A stretch of DNA of 45,699 bases from Lampropedia aestuarii (GTDB lineage Bacteria > Pseudomonadota > Gammaproteobacteria > Burkholderiales > Burkholderiaceae_C), in NCBI RefSeq assembly GCF_004803635.1, contig NZ_SSWX01000004.1, positions 179,641 through 225,339 of the forward strand, in the 5' to 3' direction. Below the pieces are notes generated by a model. That model ran no database searches. It was not told the DNA's origin and saw nothing but the letters and a program-made list of their open reading frames with translations. Below are positions 25,624-35,400 of the stretch, piece by piece (within the stretch, counting starts at the first letter, position 1; the number at the start of each line of letters is the position of its first letter). The position numbers were made by a program, and so were the translations under genes.

Positions 25624-26811
25624 TCAGTCCTTCAAGCCTGCCGCAGCACGCAACAACTGCGCTTTGTCTGTCGCCTCCCAAGTGAATTCAGGCTCGTCAC
25701 GGCCGAAGTGGCCATAGGCGGCTGTTTTCTCATAGATCGGACGGCGCAAATCCAGCATCTCAATGATGCCGCGTGGACGCAAATCAAAATGCTGCTGCAC
25801 CAATTGTGCAATTTGCTCGTCAGGAATCACGCCCGTGCCTTCGGTATAGACAGTGATGTTGATCGGCTTGGCCACACCAATGGCGTAAGAGAGCTGAATC
25901 TGCGCTTGTCTGGCCAGGCCAGCAGCCACAATGTTCTTGGCCACATAACGCGCTGCGTATGCCGCAGAGCGGTCCACTTTGGTTGGGTCCTTACCACTGA
26001 AAGCACCGCCGCCGTGCGGGCAAGCGCCACCATAGGTATCAACAATGATTTTTCGCCCTGTCAGACCGGCATCGCCTTGCGGCCCGCCAATCACAAAACG
26101 GCCAGTCGGGTTCACCAAATACTTGGTGTTTTGCAGCCATTCTTTTGGCAATACCGGCTTGATGATCTCTTCAACCACTGCCTCAATGAAGCTGGACTTG
26201 AGTTTGGTCGCGGATTCGCTTTGGTCAGGGCTGTGTTGCGTGGACAGCACCACCGTGTCCACGCTGTGGGGTTTGCCGTCCACGTAGCGCAAGGTCACTT
26301 GGCTTTTGGCATCAGGACGTAAAAATGGCAACCGTCCATCACGGCGCAATTGGCTTTGGCGTTCGACCAAGCGGTGCGCGTAATAGATCGCAGCAGGCAT
26401 CAATTCCGGGGTTTCATCGCAGGCATAGCCAAACATCAAACCCTGATCGCCCGCGCCAATATTGAGCTCGTCGTCACTGGCTCGGTCAACGCCTTGGGCA
26501 ATTTCCTGGCTTTGCTTGTCATAGGCCACCAACACCGCACAGCCTTTGTAGTCGATACCGTACTCGGTATTGTCGTAACCAATGCGCTTGATGGTGTCAC
26601 GCGCAACTTGGATATAGTCCACCGTGCCGCCGGAGGTGATCTCGCCGGCCAAAACGACCAAACCCGTATTTGTTAAAGTTTCTGCCGCAACGCGGCTCAT
26701 GGGGTCCTGGCGAAGCAAGGCATCTAAAATAGCGTCCGAGATCTGGTCGGCCACCTTGTCTGGATGCCCCTCAGAAACGGATTCCGAAGTGAATAAATAA
26801 TCGTTAGCCAC
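25624..26811 (-). CDS. metK: S-adenosylmethionine synthetase MetK
   Basis: A 395-residue enzyme making SAM from methionine and ATP. Seen: [13 protein letters not shown] (H16), [26 protein letters not shown] and [16 protein letters not shown], all diagnostic. The start codon is GTG at 26811, with a strong AAGGAG about ten bases upstream. A complementary arm upstream can pair with this ribosome site. Two lipid A acyltransferase genes are divergent from it. Confidence 0.97.
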   Translation of the reverse strand: MANDYLFTSESVSEGHPDKVADQISDAILDALLRQDPMSRVAAETLTNTGLVVLAGEITSGGTVDYIQVARDTIKRIGYDNTEYGIDYKGCAVLVAYDKQSQEIAQGVDRASDDELNIGAGDQGLMFGYACDETPELMPAAIYYAHRLVERQSQLRRDGRLPFLRPDAKSQVTLRYVDGKPHSVDTVVLSTQHSPDQSESATKLKSSFIEAVVEEIIKPVLPKEWLQNTKYLVNPTGRFVIGGPQGDAGLTGRKIIVDTYGGACPHGGGAFSGKDPTKVDRSAAYAARYVAKNIVAAGLARQAQIQLSYAIGVAKPINITVYTEGTGVIPDEQIAQLVQQHFDLRPRGIIEMLDLRRPIYEKTAAYGHFGRDEPEFTWEATDKAQLLRAAAGLKD

Positions 26812-26816
26812 GAAAA

Positions 26817-26880
26817 AAAGCTCCTTCCATTAAGTACTGTTTAGAGGCGTTGCCCGAAACCACCTAACAAAAGAAGCTCT
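26817..26880 (-). promoter_or_regulatory. metK leader with Shine-Dalgarno-sequestering arm
   Basis: On the minus strand AGAGCTTCTT (26871-26880) can pair over 10 positions (two G-U) with AAGGAGCTTT (26817-26826), which contains the metK ribosome site. The 44 bases between include GGTTTCGGGCAACGCC and an imperfect TTAG/CTAA stem. This could be a translational switch; it matches no SAM riboswitch class I can recall. Confidence 0.35.
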
Positions 26881-26969
26881 GGCGAACGCTTTAGCAGATA
26901 TGTTTAGAGTCGCCCTGCAAGTTGCTCTTTAACTCAGCGACTGTAGCCAAATTCTATCCCTTTTCACCA

Positions 26970-27851
26970 ATGTTCTTAATACTGCGTTTTTTTTCTGTGT
27001 TTCCCAGTGCCTTGCTGCAAGCGCTGGGAGGGCTGCTCGGCTGGCTTGTCTTTCTCCTCTCGCCCACGTACCGTAAACGCTTCATCAACAACGCCAAGCA
27101 AGCAGGCTTTACATTTGCCCAAGTACGCCCAGCCATTGGCCACGCCGGTCGCATGGTTGCAGAACTCCCCAAGGTCTGGTGTGGCCCTGCCGTGCACGTG
27201 GATATGGACCAGGCCACGCGCGAACTGCTTGACCGTGCCTCTCAATCGCAGCAAGGCGTGTTGTTCATCACACCGCATATGGGCTGTTTTGAGCTGGCCT
27301 CACAAACTGTTGCGCAGTATTGGGGTGATGCGCGTGGGCCTTTAACCGTACTGTACCGTCCTGCACGCCAACCGGCTTTGGCCAAAATGCTCAAATCGGT
27401 GCGCAATCGCAATGGCCAAGAAGCCGTCCCGACCGATATGAGCGGCGTGCGCGCCATGCTCAAAAGTCTGCGTAATGGTGGCTCGGTGGGTATGCTGCCA
27501 GACCAGGTGCCGCCTTGGGGCATGGGCGAGTGGGCACCTTTTTTCGGCAAACCAGCCTACACCATGACGATTGCAGCACGCATGATTGCACAAACCAAAC
27601 CGCAAGTCATCATGGCACGCTGTGAGCGCAAAGCAATTGGTCAAGGCTATCAACTCTATCTACAGGTATTAGAGCTCGATCCCACAGCAGGGCAACGCGA
27701 GTTGATCCATCTGATCAACCACGCAGTCGAAGAGCAAATACGCACTTGCCCGGAACAATATATGTGGGGATATGGCCGCTACAAAGTCCCCAGAGGAATG
27801 CCGCAAAATTACCCCCACCCCAAAAGCCTGGCAGATTTAGAGTCTTCCTGA
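26970..27851 (+). CDS. Lipid A biosynthesis acyltransferase (LpxL/LpxM family), copy 1
   Basis: A 293-residue inner-membrane acyltransferase that adds secondary acyl chains to the lipid A precursor. The catalytic HX4E motif is H103-E108 in ITPHMGCFELAS. An N-terminal hydrophobic anchor spans about residues 3-30, and the block GSVGMLPDQVPPWGMG is typical of the family. The ATG at 26970 is chosen over an upstream TTG. Its paralogue follows after 459 bases. Which of the two adds the first and which the second secondary chain cannot be decided from sequence alone. Confidence 0.9.
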   Translation: MFLILRFFSVFPSALLQALGGLLGWLVFLLSPTYRKRFINNAKQAGFTFAQVRPAIGHAGRMVAELPKVWCGPAVHVDMDQATRELLDRASQSQQGVLFITPHMGCFELASQTVAQYWGDARGPLTVLYRPARQPALAKMLKSVRNRNGQEAVPTDMSGVRAMLKSLRNGGSVGMLPDQVPPWGMGEWAPFFGKPAYTMTIAARMIAQTKPQVIMARCERKAIGQGYQLYLQVLELDPTAGQRELIHLINHAVEEQIRTCPEQYMWGYGRYKVPRGMPQNYPHPKSLADLESS

Positions 27852-28310
27852 CTGCTTGCCCAAGACAGCTGTAGCAGCCCATATGTCTGCATGCGCAAAA
27901 TGGGCAGCGCCGCCATGCGCTTTTTGCGTCTTACAGCTTCTTTTGGTGTTGAGGTTCGCAGTCCCTCTGTTTGAAAACCCCTCGCTGGACATTTAACCCG
28001 ACTGCGGGTTGTGCCGCTTCTGCTTTTGGGCTGCAACACAGCCTGCGTCGAGACGAGGTGCAGGCTCTGAACGCTGGTATCCGCGATGCAATGCCGCGGC
28101 CAATACCTGCCCTGCAAAGCCTTTTCGTGATTAATTCCCTCATAAAACGCTCTTTGTTCAGTCTTGAAACAGACAAAGTGCGTAGTTTGGTTCAAAATCC
28201 CGGCCACACACAATTGGCCTGCGCTGCAATGCATACTTGTGCGTTGCGTGTTGCGCACCGCTGCCTCTGTCCCAACTGTTCACTTACCTCTCAAATACTC
28301 GAAAGCTCGG
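27852..28310. other. 459-base region between the two acyltransferase genes
   Basis: No supported gene, although frames are open on both strands (minus 27809-28258, plus 27971 onward). Near the left end GCGC...ATGG / CCAT-GCGC followed by TTTTT (about 27893-27925) may terminate the first acyltransferase. At 28002-28017 there is a hairpin AACCCG-ACTG-CGGGTT. The long gap between paralogues that are often adjacent suggests inserted or repetitive sequence, but no element ends are visible. Confidence 0.35.
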
Positions 28311-29192
28311 ATGGCTGCCCACAAACTGACCGGACGTGCAGTCATTGCGCTGATGCACGGGTTGGCGCTACTGCCTTTGCCACTGTTACGCGGCCTTGGC
28401 TCTTTGCTTGGCAAAATACTATTCAAAACTGCCAAGCCAAGACGCGAAATCGCCTTGACAAACTTGCGCCTGTGCTTTCCTGAGCTAGACGAAGCCACGC
28501 GCGAGCAGTGGGCGCAGCAAACTTTCATTTATTTCTGCCAAACATGGCTGGACCGCAGCTGGCTGTGGACCTCAAAGCCTGAAAAAATCAACAAACGCCT
28601 GCGCCTGACAGGCGCGCTGCAAGAGCTCGACAATCCAAGCCCCATGATTTTGCTCGCGCCTCACTTTTATGGTTTGGACGCAGCCGGCGTGGCTATGGCG
28701 CTGGGCAGTACACGCACTGCCGTCAGCATCTACACCAAGCAGCCCAACCCCGTCCTCGATGCCTGGATCAAGGAGCGCCGGGCGCGTTTTGGAGAGGTGC
28801 TGCTATTCAATCGTGCCGAGGGATTGCGCCCCATCATCAAAGCTTTGCGCGCAGGCGGCGGCCTGTTTTTATTGCCAGACATGAACTTTGGCGAACGTGA
28901 GTCCATTTTTGTGCCCTTTTTCGGCATACAGGCTGCCACCGTCTCGTCCTTGTCACGCTTTGCCGAAATGGGCCATGCAAGAGTTGTGCCTTTGCTGTCA
29001 CGGGTGACCAAAAACGGCTATGAAATTGAACTGCTGCCGCACTGGCAGGACTTCCCGACAGACGATGTGGTGCACGACACAACCCGCATGAGCCAAGAGG
29101 TCGAAGCATGGATTCGCACCATGCCCACCCAATATTTTTGGGTGCACAAGCGCTTCAAATCACGCCCACCGGGTGAGCCGCCGATTTATTAA
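28311..29192 (+). CDS. Lipid A biosynthesis acyltransferase (LpxL/LpxM family), copy 2
   Basis: A 293-residue paralogue of the preceding acyltransferase, with HX4D as H118-D123 in APHFYGLDAAG, the family block GGGLFLLPDMNFGERESIFVPFFG (about residues 180-205), and a C-terminal MPTQYFWVHKRFKSRP motif. An N-terminal hydrophobic helix anchors it. The ATG at 28311 is taken; the upstream frame extension is not protein-like. It converges on glnE 16 bases away, with no visible terminator. Confidence 0.9.
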   Translation: MAAHKLTGRAVIALMHGLALLPLPLLRGLGSLLGKILFKTAKPRREIALTNLRLCFPELDEATREQWAQQTFIYFCQTWLDRSWLWTSKPEKINKRLRLTGALQELDNPSPMILLAPHFYGLDAAGVAMALGSTRTAVSIYTKQPNPVLDAWIKERRARFGEVLLFNRAEGLRPIIKALRAGGGLFLLPDMNFGERESIFVPFFGIQAATVSSLSRFAEMGHARVVPLLSRVTKNGYEIELLPHWQDFPTDDVVHDTTRMSQEVEAWIRTMPTQYFWVHKRFKSRPPGEPPIY

Positions 29193-29208
29193 AGGCCTGC
29201 GCCTGGAT

Positions 29209-31950
29209 TCAGCTGTGCTCTAGCGCAGCCCACAGCGCCAAACCCGCTTCTTTCAATGCATTTGCCTGCGCCATCGCAATTTGGCCATTGTCTTCATTCA
29301 AACGGGCAATGTGCTGCAGGCGCCGCATTTCACGGTACGCATCGGCGGCCGCCGTACCCACACCGTCTGGCAGCAATTGCAGCTCTTGCGCAATGCGCAA
29401 GAGCGCAATGTTGCCCGCATTGCGCAGCAGCTCAGGATGCGCACCTGAATAGGCCAAGACCAAGAACTGCGTGGCAAATTCAATGTCGATCATGCCACCC
29501 GGACTGTGTTTGAGATCAAAACGATCGGGCGCGACCGCATGCGCCTGGCGCATGCGCACACGCATAGCCCAGATTTCTTGCCTGAGTGCCGCCTTATCAC
29601 GCGGCGCTTGAATCACCGCCTCGCGCACTTTGTCGAACTGGGCGCGCAAATGCTCAGAACCCATGACAAAACGTGCCCGTGTCATCGCTTGGTGCTCCCA
29701 GGTCCAGGCCGTATTACTGCCGCGTTGCTGTTGGTAGTCGGCATAGGCCTTGAAGCTGGTCACCAGCAAGCCGGAATTGCCATTGGGGCGCAGGGCGGTA
29801 TCAATTTCGTACAAGTCGCCCTCGGCCGTTTTGGCTGTCAACCAAGTGATCAGCTTGCGCACCAGGCTGGCATAGACCTCGGGGGCATCGTCATGGTCGT
29901 CATCATAGACAAAGACAATATCCAGGTCGCTGCCGTAACCGAGCTCTTTGCCACCCAGCTTGCCATAGCCAATGATGGCAAATTCAGGCAATTCACGATG
30001 GCGCTTGCGCAAGCGCGACCAGCACCACTGGGTCGTTGTGAGCAAAATCGTATCGGCCAGGGCGCTCAAATCATCGGCAACGTCTTCAACGCTGATTTTT
30101 CTCTCCACATCACGTGCCAAGGTGCGAAAGGTCTCGGCATGCTGGCCACGGCGCAGCACATTCATCAAGTTTTCGTCATCGTCCTCACGGGTGTGGTTCA
30201 AGGCCTCGTAGCGCAGCGTCAACTCCTCAGCAAACGCCAGGGCGTCAAAGCGCTCATACAGCATGCTGCCGCTGGCGAGCTCATCGACCACACCTGGGTG
30301 TCTGCGCATATAGCGCAAAGGCCATTTTGTCGCACCGAGCAAATTAAGCAAGCGAGAGAAGATCGCAGGCCGCTCAATCAACAGCGCAAAATAGCTGTCA
30401 CGCCCCAGCAAAGACTCCATCCATTCACAAAAACCCGTTGCGGAGGCCTCTGAAATTTCGTCTCGACCCAACTTCTGCGCCGTGGTATGTAACAGCGTCA
30501 AAACACGCGCCATCGCATCCTCGCGCAGCGCCTGAAAGCGTGTCAGCTCGGGCCACTTGTCCAGTTTTTCGACCATCGCAGGCGGCACTTGCTCAAGCAG
30601 CTTCTCAAACGACGCGGGGTGCGAGGGCGATTTGCTGCACTTGCCTTTGTGGCAGGTGGGGCTTTTTGAGCTGCCCAGCAAGGCATCAAATTCTTGCGCT
30701 ACCAATTCACGGTGCTGGTCCAAGGCACGCAAAAAACCACACACATCGTCAAACTGCATGGTCAGGGCAATCCAGTGCAAATCCTCGTCTGCCGTCGGCA
30801 GCACATGGGTTTGCTGGTCATCCAAGTATTGAATACGGTGCTCGGTCTGGCGCAAAAAAACGTACGCATCGTGCAATTTTTGTGCAGTGGCCTCCGGCAT
30901 CAAGTCCGCCCTTGCCAGACGGCTCAAAGCCTCTAATGTGGGCCGGCAACGCAGCTCAGGGAAGTTGCCGCCCCGCACAACTTGCAGCAACTGCACGGTG
31001 AATTCAATTTCTCGAATGCCGCCACGCGAAATTTTCACGTCATTGGCCCGCTCCGGGCGGCCTGCACAACGGATATTGGCGTGTTCACGAATTTGGCGGT
31101 GCAAATCACGCAGCGCATCAAACACCGAATAATCCAGATAACGGCGAAACACAAACGGCAGCACGGCCTCGCGCAATTTCTGCACGTTGCTGCTGCGCAC
31201 CACAGCCGCAGGTGCAACCACACGGCTCTTGAGCCAGGCAAAGCGCTCCCACTCCCGGCCATGCATTAAGAAGTACTGGTTGAGCGCTCCCAGCGAGATC
31301 GCAGCAGGCCCAGACTTGCCATGGGGTCGCAGCGCCAAATCCATGCGAAATACAAAGCCATGCTCGGTGGTGTCACCCACAACCACTTGGATATGCCGCA
31401 CCAGTTGCGCAAAATACTCTTGGTTGCTGACAATGCCTCGGCCTGAAGCATTGCCGCTGGTCTCACCGTCGCTCTCGAACACATAAATGAGGTCAATGTC
31501 GCTTGAGACGTTGAGCTCTCTGGCGCCCAGCTTGCCCATGCCAATCACCCAGAACTGCACTGGCTGGCCCTGTTCGTCAAGCGGCGCGCCATAGCGCTGC
31601 TGCAATTGTGCATGGCCGTGTGCACAGGCCTGGTCCAACGCCAGCTCAGCCAGCTCGGTCATGGCCAGAGTTACCTCTTGCATCGGAACAAACAGCTGCA
31701 CATCGCGCTCAATCAGGCGACTCATCACCAGTTGCCGCAAAATCCTCAGCGCCGCGCTCAGCCCATGCTGCAAGAGCAAGGCTTGCAACGCCTGCTCCAT
31801 CGATGCCCGGTTAACGGCCCCCTCTGGCAGCAAAGCCAGCTCATCAGCATAGCGACGCTGTACGCGCTGGTAATAGCGTGAATACTCAGCCGCATGCACC
31901 CAAGTCCGGTCAAACGAACTATCAGAACATTCTGTAGAAGAGGACAACAT
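29209..31950 (-). CDS. glnE: Bifunctional glutamine synthetase adenylyltransferase/deadenylase GlnE
   Basis: A 913-residue enzyme controlling glutamine synthetase by adding and removing AMP. Two nucleotidyltransferase modules are visible: the N-terminal deadenylylase site GMGKLGARELNVSSDIDLIYVFE and the C-terminal adenylylase site GYGKLGGKELGYGSDLDIVFVYDDD. Each is followed by helical regions, and the linker includes RDSYFALLIERPAIFSRLLNLLG. The ATG at 31950 gives the usual family length (about 900-950); the 104-residue upstream extension is unlikely. It is divergent from yhdP. Confidence 0.96.
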   Translation of the reverse strand: MLSSSTECSDSSFDRTWVHAAEYSRYYQRVQRRYADELALLPEGAVNRASMEQALQALLLQHGLSAALRILRQLVMSRLIERDVQLFVPMQEVTLAMTELAELALDQACAHGHAQLQQRYGAPLDEQGQPVQFWVIGMGKLGARELNVSSDIDLIYVFESDGETSGNASGRGIVSNQEYFAQLVRHIQVVVGDTTEHGFVFRMDLALRPHGKSGPAAISLGALNQYFLMHGREWERFAWLKSRVVAPAAVVRSSNVQKLREAVLPFVFRRYLDYSVFDALRDLHRQIREHANIRCAGRPERANDVKISRGGIREIEFTVQLLQVVRGGNFPELRCRPTLEALSRLARADLMPEATAQKLHDAYVFLRQTEHRIQYLDDQQTHVLPTADEDLHWIALTMQFDDVCGFLRALDQHRELVAQEFDALLGSSKSPTCHKGKCSKSPSHPASFEKLLEQVPPAMVEKLDKWPELTRFQALREDAMARVLTLLHTTAQKLGRDEISEASATGFCEWMESLLGRDSYFALLIERPAIFSRLLNLLGATKWPLRYMRRHPGVVDELASGSMLYERFDALAFAEELTLRYEALNHTREDDDENLMNVLRRGQHAETFRTLARDVERKISVEDVADDLSALADTILLTTTQWCWSRLRKRHRELPEFAIIGYGKLGGKELGYGSDLDIVFVYDDDHDDAPEVYASLVRKLITWLTAKTAEGDLYEIDTALRPNGNSGLLVTSFKAYADYQQQRGSNTAWTWEHQAMTRARFVMGSEHLRAQFDKVREAVIQAPRDKAALRQEIWAMRVRMRQAHAVAPDRFDLKHSPGGMIDIEFATQFLVLAYSGAHPELLRNAGNIALLRIAQELQLLPDGVGTAAADAYREMRRLQHIARLNEDNGQIAMAQANALKEAGLALWAALEHS

Positions 31951-32414
31951 CTTGCAGGGCCAACACAAAGCAGTAAAAGGAAACTTTCCCGACTCCAATG
32001 AGCCAAAGCCCATCATGCCTCTAGCCAGGGCCTGGTGCCTGTGGCCAAATACAAGGAAGAATCGCGTAATCATTGATTTTGTCGCAGTCACGCACACCAT
32101 GGAATGCGCGCTAACGATACCCAACCTAAAGAAACGGTTAAGAACCTGTTTGCGATCTTGTCGCAGACCGCGTTGGCATTGCCTTGGCACTCGGCCTTGG
32201 CTGCAAGGCCGGCTCGGGCTGTGGCGATCGCTATGGGTGCGCGCAGTTGCGCAGTCACACACAAAGGCGTCTACAGCTCCATTAAGAGAATGGCAATAAC
32301 CCCCACGCTCCTGACACTTTATTTGTCACCAATTGGTTACCACCGCAGGACAGTGACACATATTGCGCGCTGCGCTGCGCAAGACGGCTGTCTGCACAAG
32401 GATAATGGTGCGTG
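31951..32414. other. Divergent glnE-yhdP intergenic region
   Basis: 464 bases without a supported gene. It should hold the promoters of both genes, but none is clear enough to mark. It contains one copy of a dispersed repeat (32140-32171). Confidence 0.4.
32140..32171 (+). repeat. Dispersed 32-nt intergenic repeat, copy 1
   Basis: AAGAACCTGTTTGCGATCTT and the next 12 bases match the copy at 40274-40305 at 27 of 32 positions. Both copies are followed at a short distance by CTTGGCTGC (here in GGCCTTGGCTGCAAGGCC). Both lie in divergent intergenic regions. Confidence 0.55.
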
Positions 32415-35400
32415 ATGCCTTCATCCCAGCTCACCGCCCCACCACAGACACACCGCCCTATTCGCACGGCCCTGCGATGGCTGTGGCGCCTTGTCTTGGC
32501 GCTGGTGATCTTGGTCCTCATCTGCATCGGGGTGTTGTACGCCTGGGTAGTGCCACGACTGGACGAGTGGCGTCCCGAATTGGTTGCGTATTTGCAGCAA
32601 AAGACCGGACTAGAGATTCAGATCGAGGCCTTGCAAGCCAGCCATAGCCCCAATGGCTTGCCGGTGCTTGAAATTCAGAACGCCCGCATCACTCGTGCCC
32701 AGGCACCATGGCAGGTCTCAATGGCCAAAGCCCAGTTGGGCTTGTCTTGGCAGTTGCTGCGCGGCCAGCCACTGGGCAATATCCTGATTGATCAGCCGCA
32801 GCTGCAATGGCGCGGCGCACTCGACCAAGCAGCGCCAGCAAGTGCCACCCCCACAAGCACCAACGCCCCCACAGCGGACCACGCTGCTCTGGCTCAAACG
32901 TGGCAATGGCTGCTCGAACAGCCCTCGATTCGCATCGCCAACGGCAGCGTGCAATGGCACAGCACAAGCCCCTCTCCCACCGAGTCCACCCAAGAAACAG
33001 AATCCAGTTGGCAAATTAGCCAGATAGATCTTGAGCTGAGCTACTCCCCACTACGCGACCTCCACCGGCTGGAGCTGCAAATGCAAGCACCGCAGTTGAT
33101 GGCCGCACCAGTGGAGCTGCAACTGGAGGGCCAGGACTGGGGGCGTTGGGCCGAAGGCTGGCCTGCCTTGTCTAGCGCCTCAGGCAGCTGGCGTTTGAAG
33201 CTGGAGCAGCTGGATCTGGCCGCCCTCTCTCAACTGCTAGTGCAGTTCCCAACGCTGCAAGCTTGGCCAACAATCCAACAAGGCTTGCTGAGCCTGCGCT
33301 CACAAGGCCAACTCACAAATGGCGACCTACGTCCAGCCACATTTGAGATCGATGCAGACAAGCTGCTGTGGCCATTGAACGAGCAGACCCCTCTGGAGTT
33401 GACGCAAATGCGCTTAGCTGGCTCGCTGCAAACGCAAGGCCTCAGCCCAGTTTCAGCTCTGCCACGAACGCGCTGGCAACTCGAACTGCAACCGAGCCAA
33501 TTCAAGACTGGCACAAGCACGTGGCGCAGTGAAGCGCTGCAGTTGGCACTCACCAGCGCCGCACGGCCCAGCCACACCGGAACAAAGGCACAGCCTGGTA
33601 TGGCTTGGCCCGAGCAAGGCATAGAGGTGCTCGCCGCCTCCCTGACCAGTCCAGGCTTGGATCTGGGTGCCCTCAGCGCACTACTGCAAGCCAGTTTTGG
33701 CAGCACCTCAGCAGCGCCACAAGAGGCGAACCTAGAAGACAATGTAGCCGCAAGCACTTGGCCCATGGCCACCGCGCAGCGGCTCGGTCAATGGCAGCAA
33801 CAGTTGGCCAACTGGCAACCATCAGGCCAATTGCAAGACATTCACATCGGCTGGCAAGCCCCTGAGAAGCCCGCCCAAGAGCGCGATGCAGCAGCTGGCC
33901 CAACTTGGCCATGGACTGTCTCGGCCCGCTTGAAGCAACTGAGTATCGGCGCGGCTCATACATCCACCAGCAATACGACAGCTGTGCCATTGGGCATCCA
34001 CAACCTCAGTGGCCAAATCGACAGTAGCCCGGCAGGCGGCAGCGCTGCGCTGCAAATCGACAACGGCAGCGTGCAACTGCCGACCGTTTTTGACGCAGGC
34101 CCAATCGAGATTGACCGCTTGCGCACCGAACTGCAATGGACGCTGGCCCAGGATGGCGGTGTTGCCGTCAAGATCGAGCTACCAGAACTGGCCACCCCAG
34201 ATGCGGCAGGTTCGGCCACCATCTTGTGGCGCACGTCCAGCCCGGCCGAAATCCAAACCCTCACAGAGCAAACAGGCCGGCCTGCCCATGCATTGCCCGG
34301 CTTTTTGGACTTGAATGCCGAATTGGCACGTGCTGACGCAACAGCCGTCTGGCGTTACCTGCCCCACAGCATTCCAGCTGATGTACGCCATTATGTGCAA
34401 GAGGCCATTCTGGGCGGGCGGGCCAAACGCGCAGAATTTGAGGTGCGTGGTGATCTGACGCACTTCCCGTTTGATGCGCGCGCGCGTGACCCAGCCACGC
34501 AGCGCTACCCCGCCACAGCCGCTGAGCCGGGCAAGACCCCAGCCAGCAACCAGACTGAAGCAGCCACACCGCCGCGCGAATTGTTTCGCATCAGTGCCGA
34601 CTTAGAGCAAGTCCAGTTTCGTTATGTGCCCCATTACCTGTTGGGATCTGTCACACCCGCACTGAGCTGGCCTGATTTGCAGGGCGTCAATGCGCGTCTG
34701 GAATTTATTGGCAACCGCATGGACCTGGCCGTGCAATCGGCACAATTGCAAGCTGCTCCCAAGGTGCGGGTGAGCAACGGCAAGGCTTGGATTGATGACT
34801 TGATGCATGCGCAAGTGGGCGTAGATGTGCGCGCCGCTGGGCCGCTGGCCGATCAACTGCGGGTTCTAAGCAGCACCCCGGTAGCGCGTATGACCGACCA
34901 TGCAATGGACAACTTGCAAGGCACAGGCAATGCCGCATTCCGCCTGCAGCTGGACATTCCGCTGGAGTCCGCACAAGCCAATCAGATACAGGTGACTGGT
35001 GATGTGCAACTCAAGGACAACGCACTGCAATGGTGGCCCCAGGTGCCAAGGCTCAGCGCTGTACAAGGCCGTGTGCGCTTTACCGACAAGGGCTTTGCAG
35101 CCAATGGCATTCAAGCCCAGGCTTTGGGCGGACCGGTCACGCTGGATGTGGCCATGGCAGACCACGTCAACGGCGCGCCCACACAAGTGCGCATCGACGC
35201 GCAAGGCCAATTGAGTGCACAAGGCCTGCAGCAATATGCCCAGCAAGCACTGGGCAGCGCACGCGCCGACCAATGGCTGGCCGCGCTGAGTGGCCAAACC
35301 AATTACACGCTGCAAGTCAACACGATTGGCCAGCGGCCTTTTGTCTCGTTTGACAGCTCCTTGCAAGGCTTGGCCAGCAGCTTGCCCTACCCATTGGACA

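Noticed and set aside
27971-28483. 170-codon plus-strand frame before the second acyltransferase
   Set aside because: It overlaps the well-supported acyltransferase in another frame and has no protein-like composition or ribosome site.
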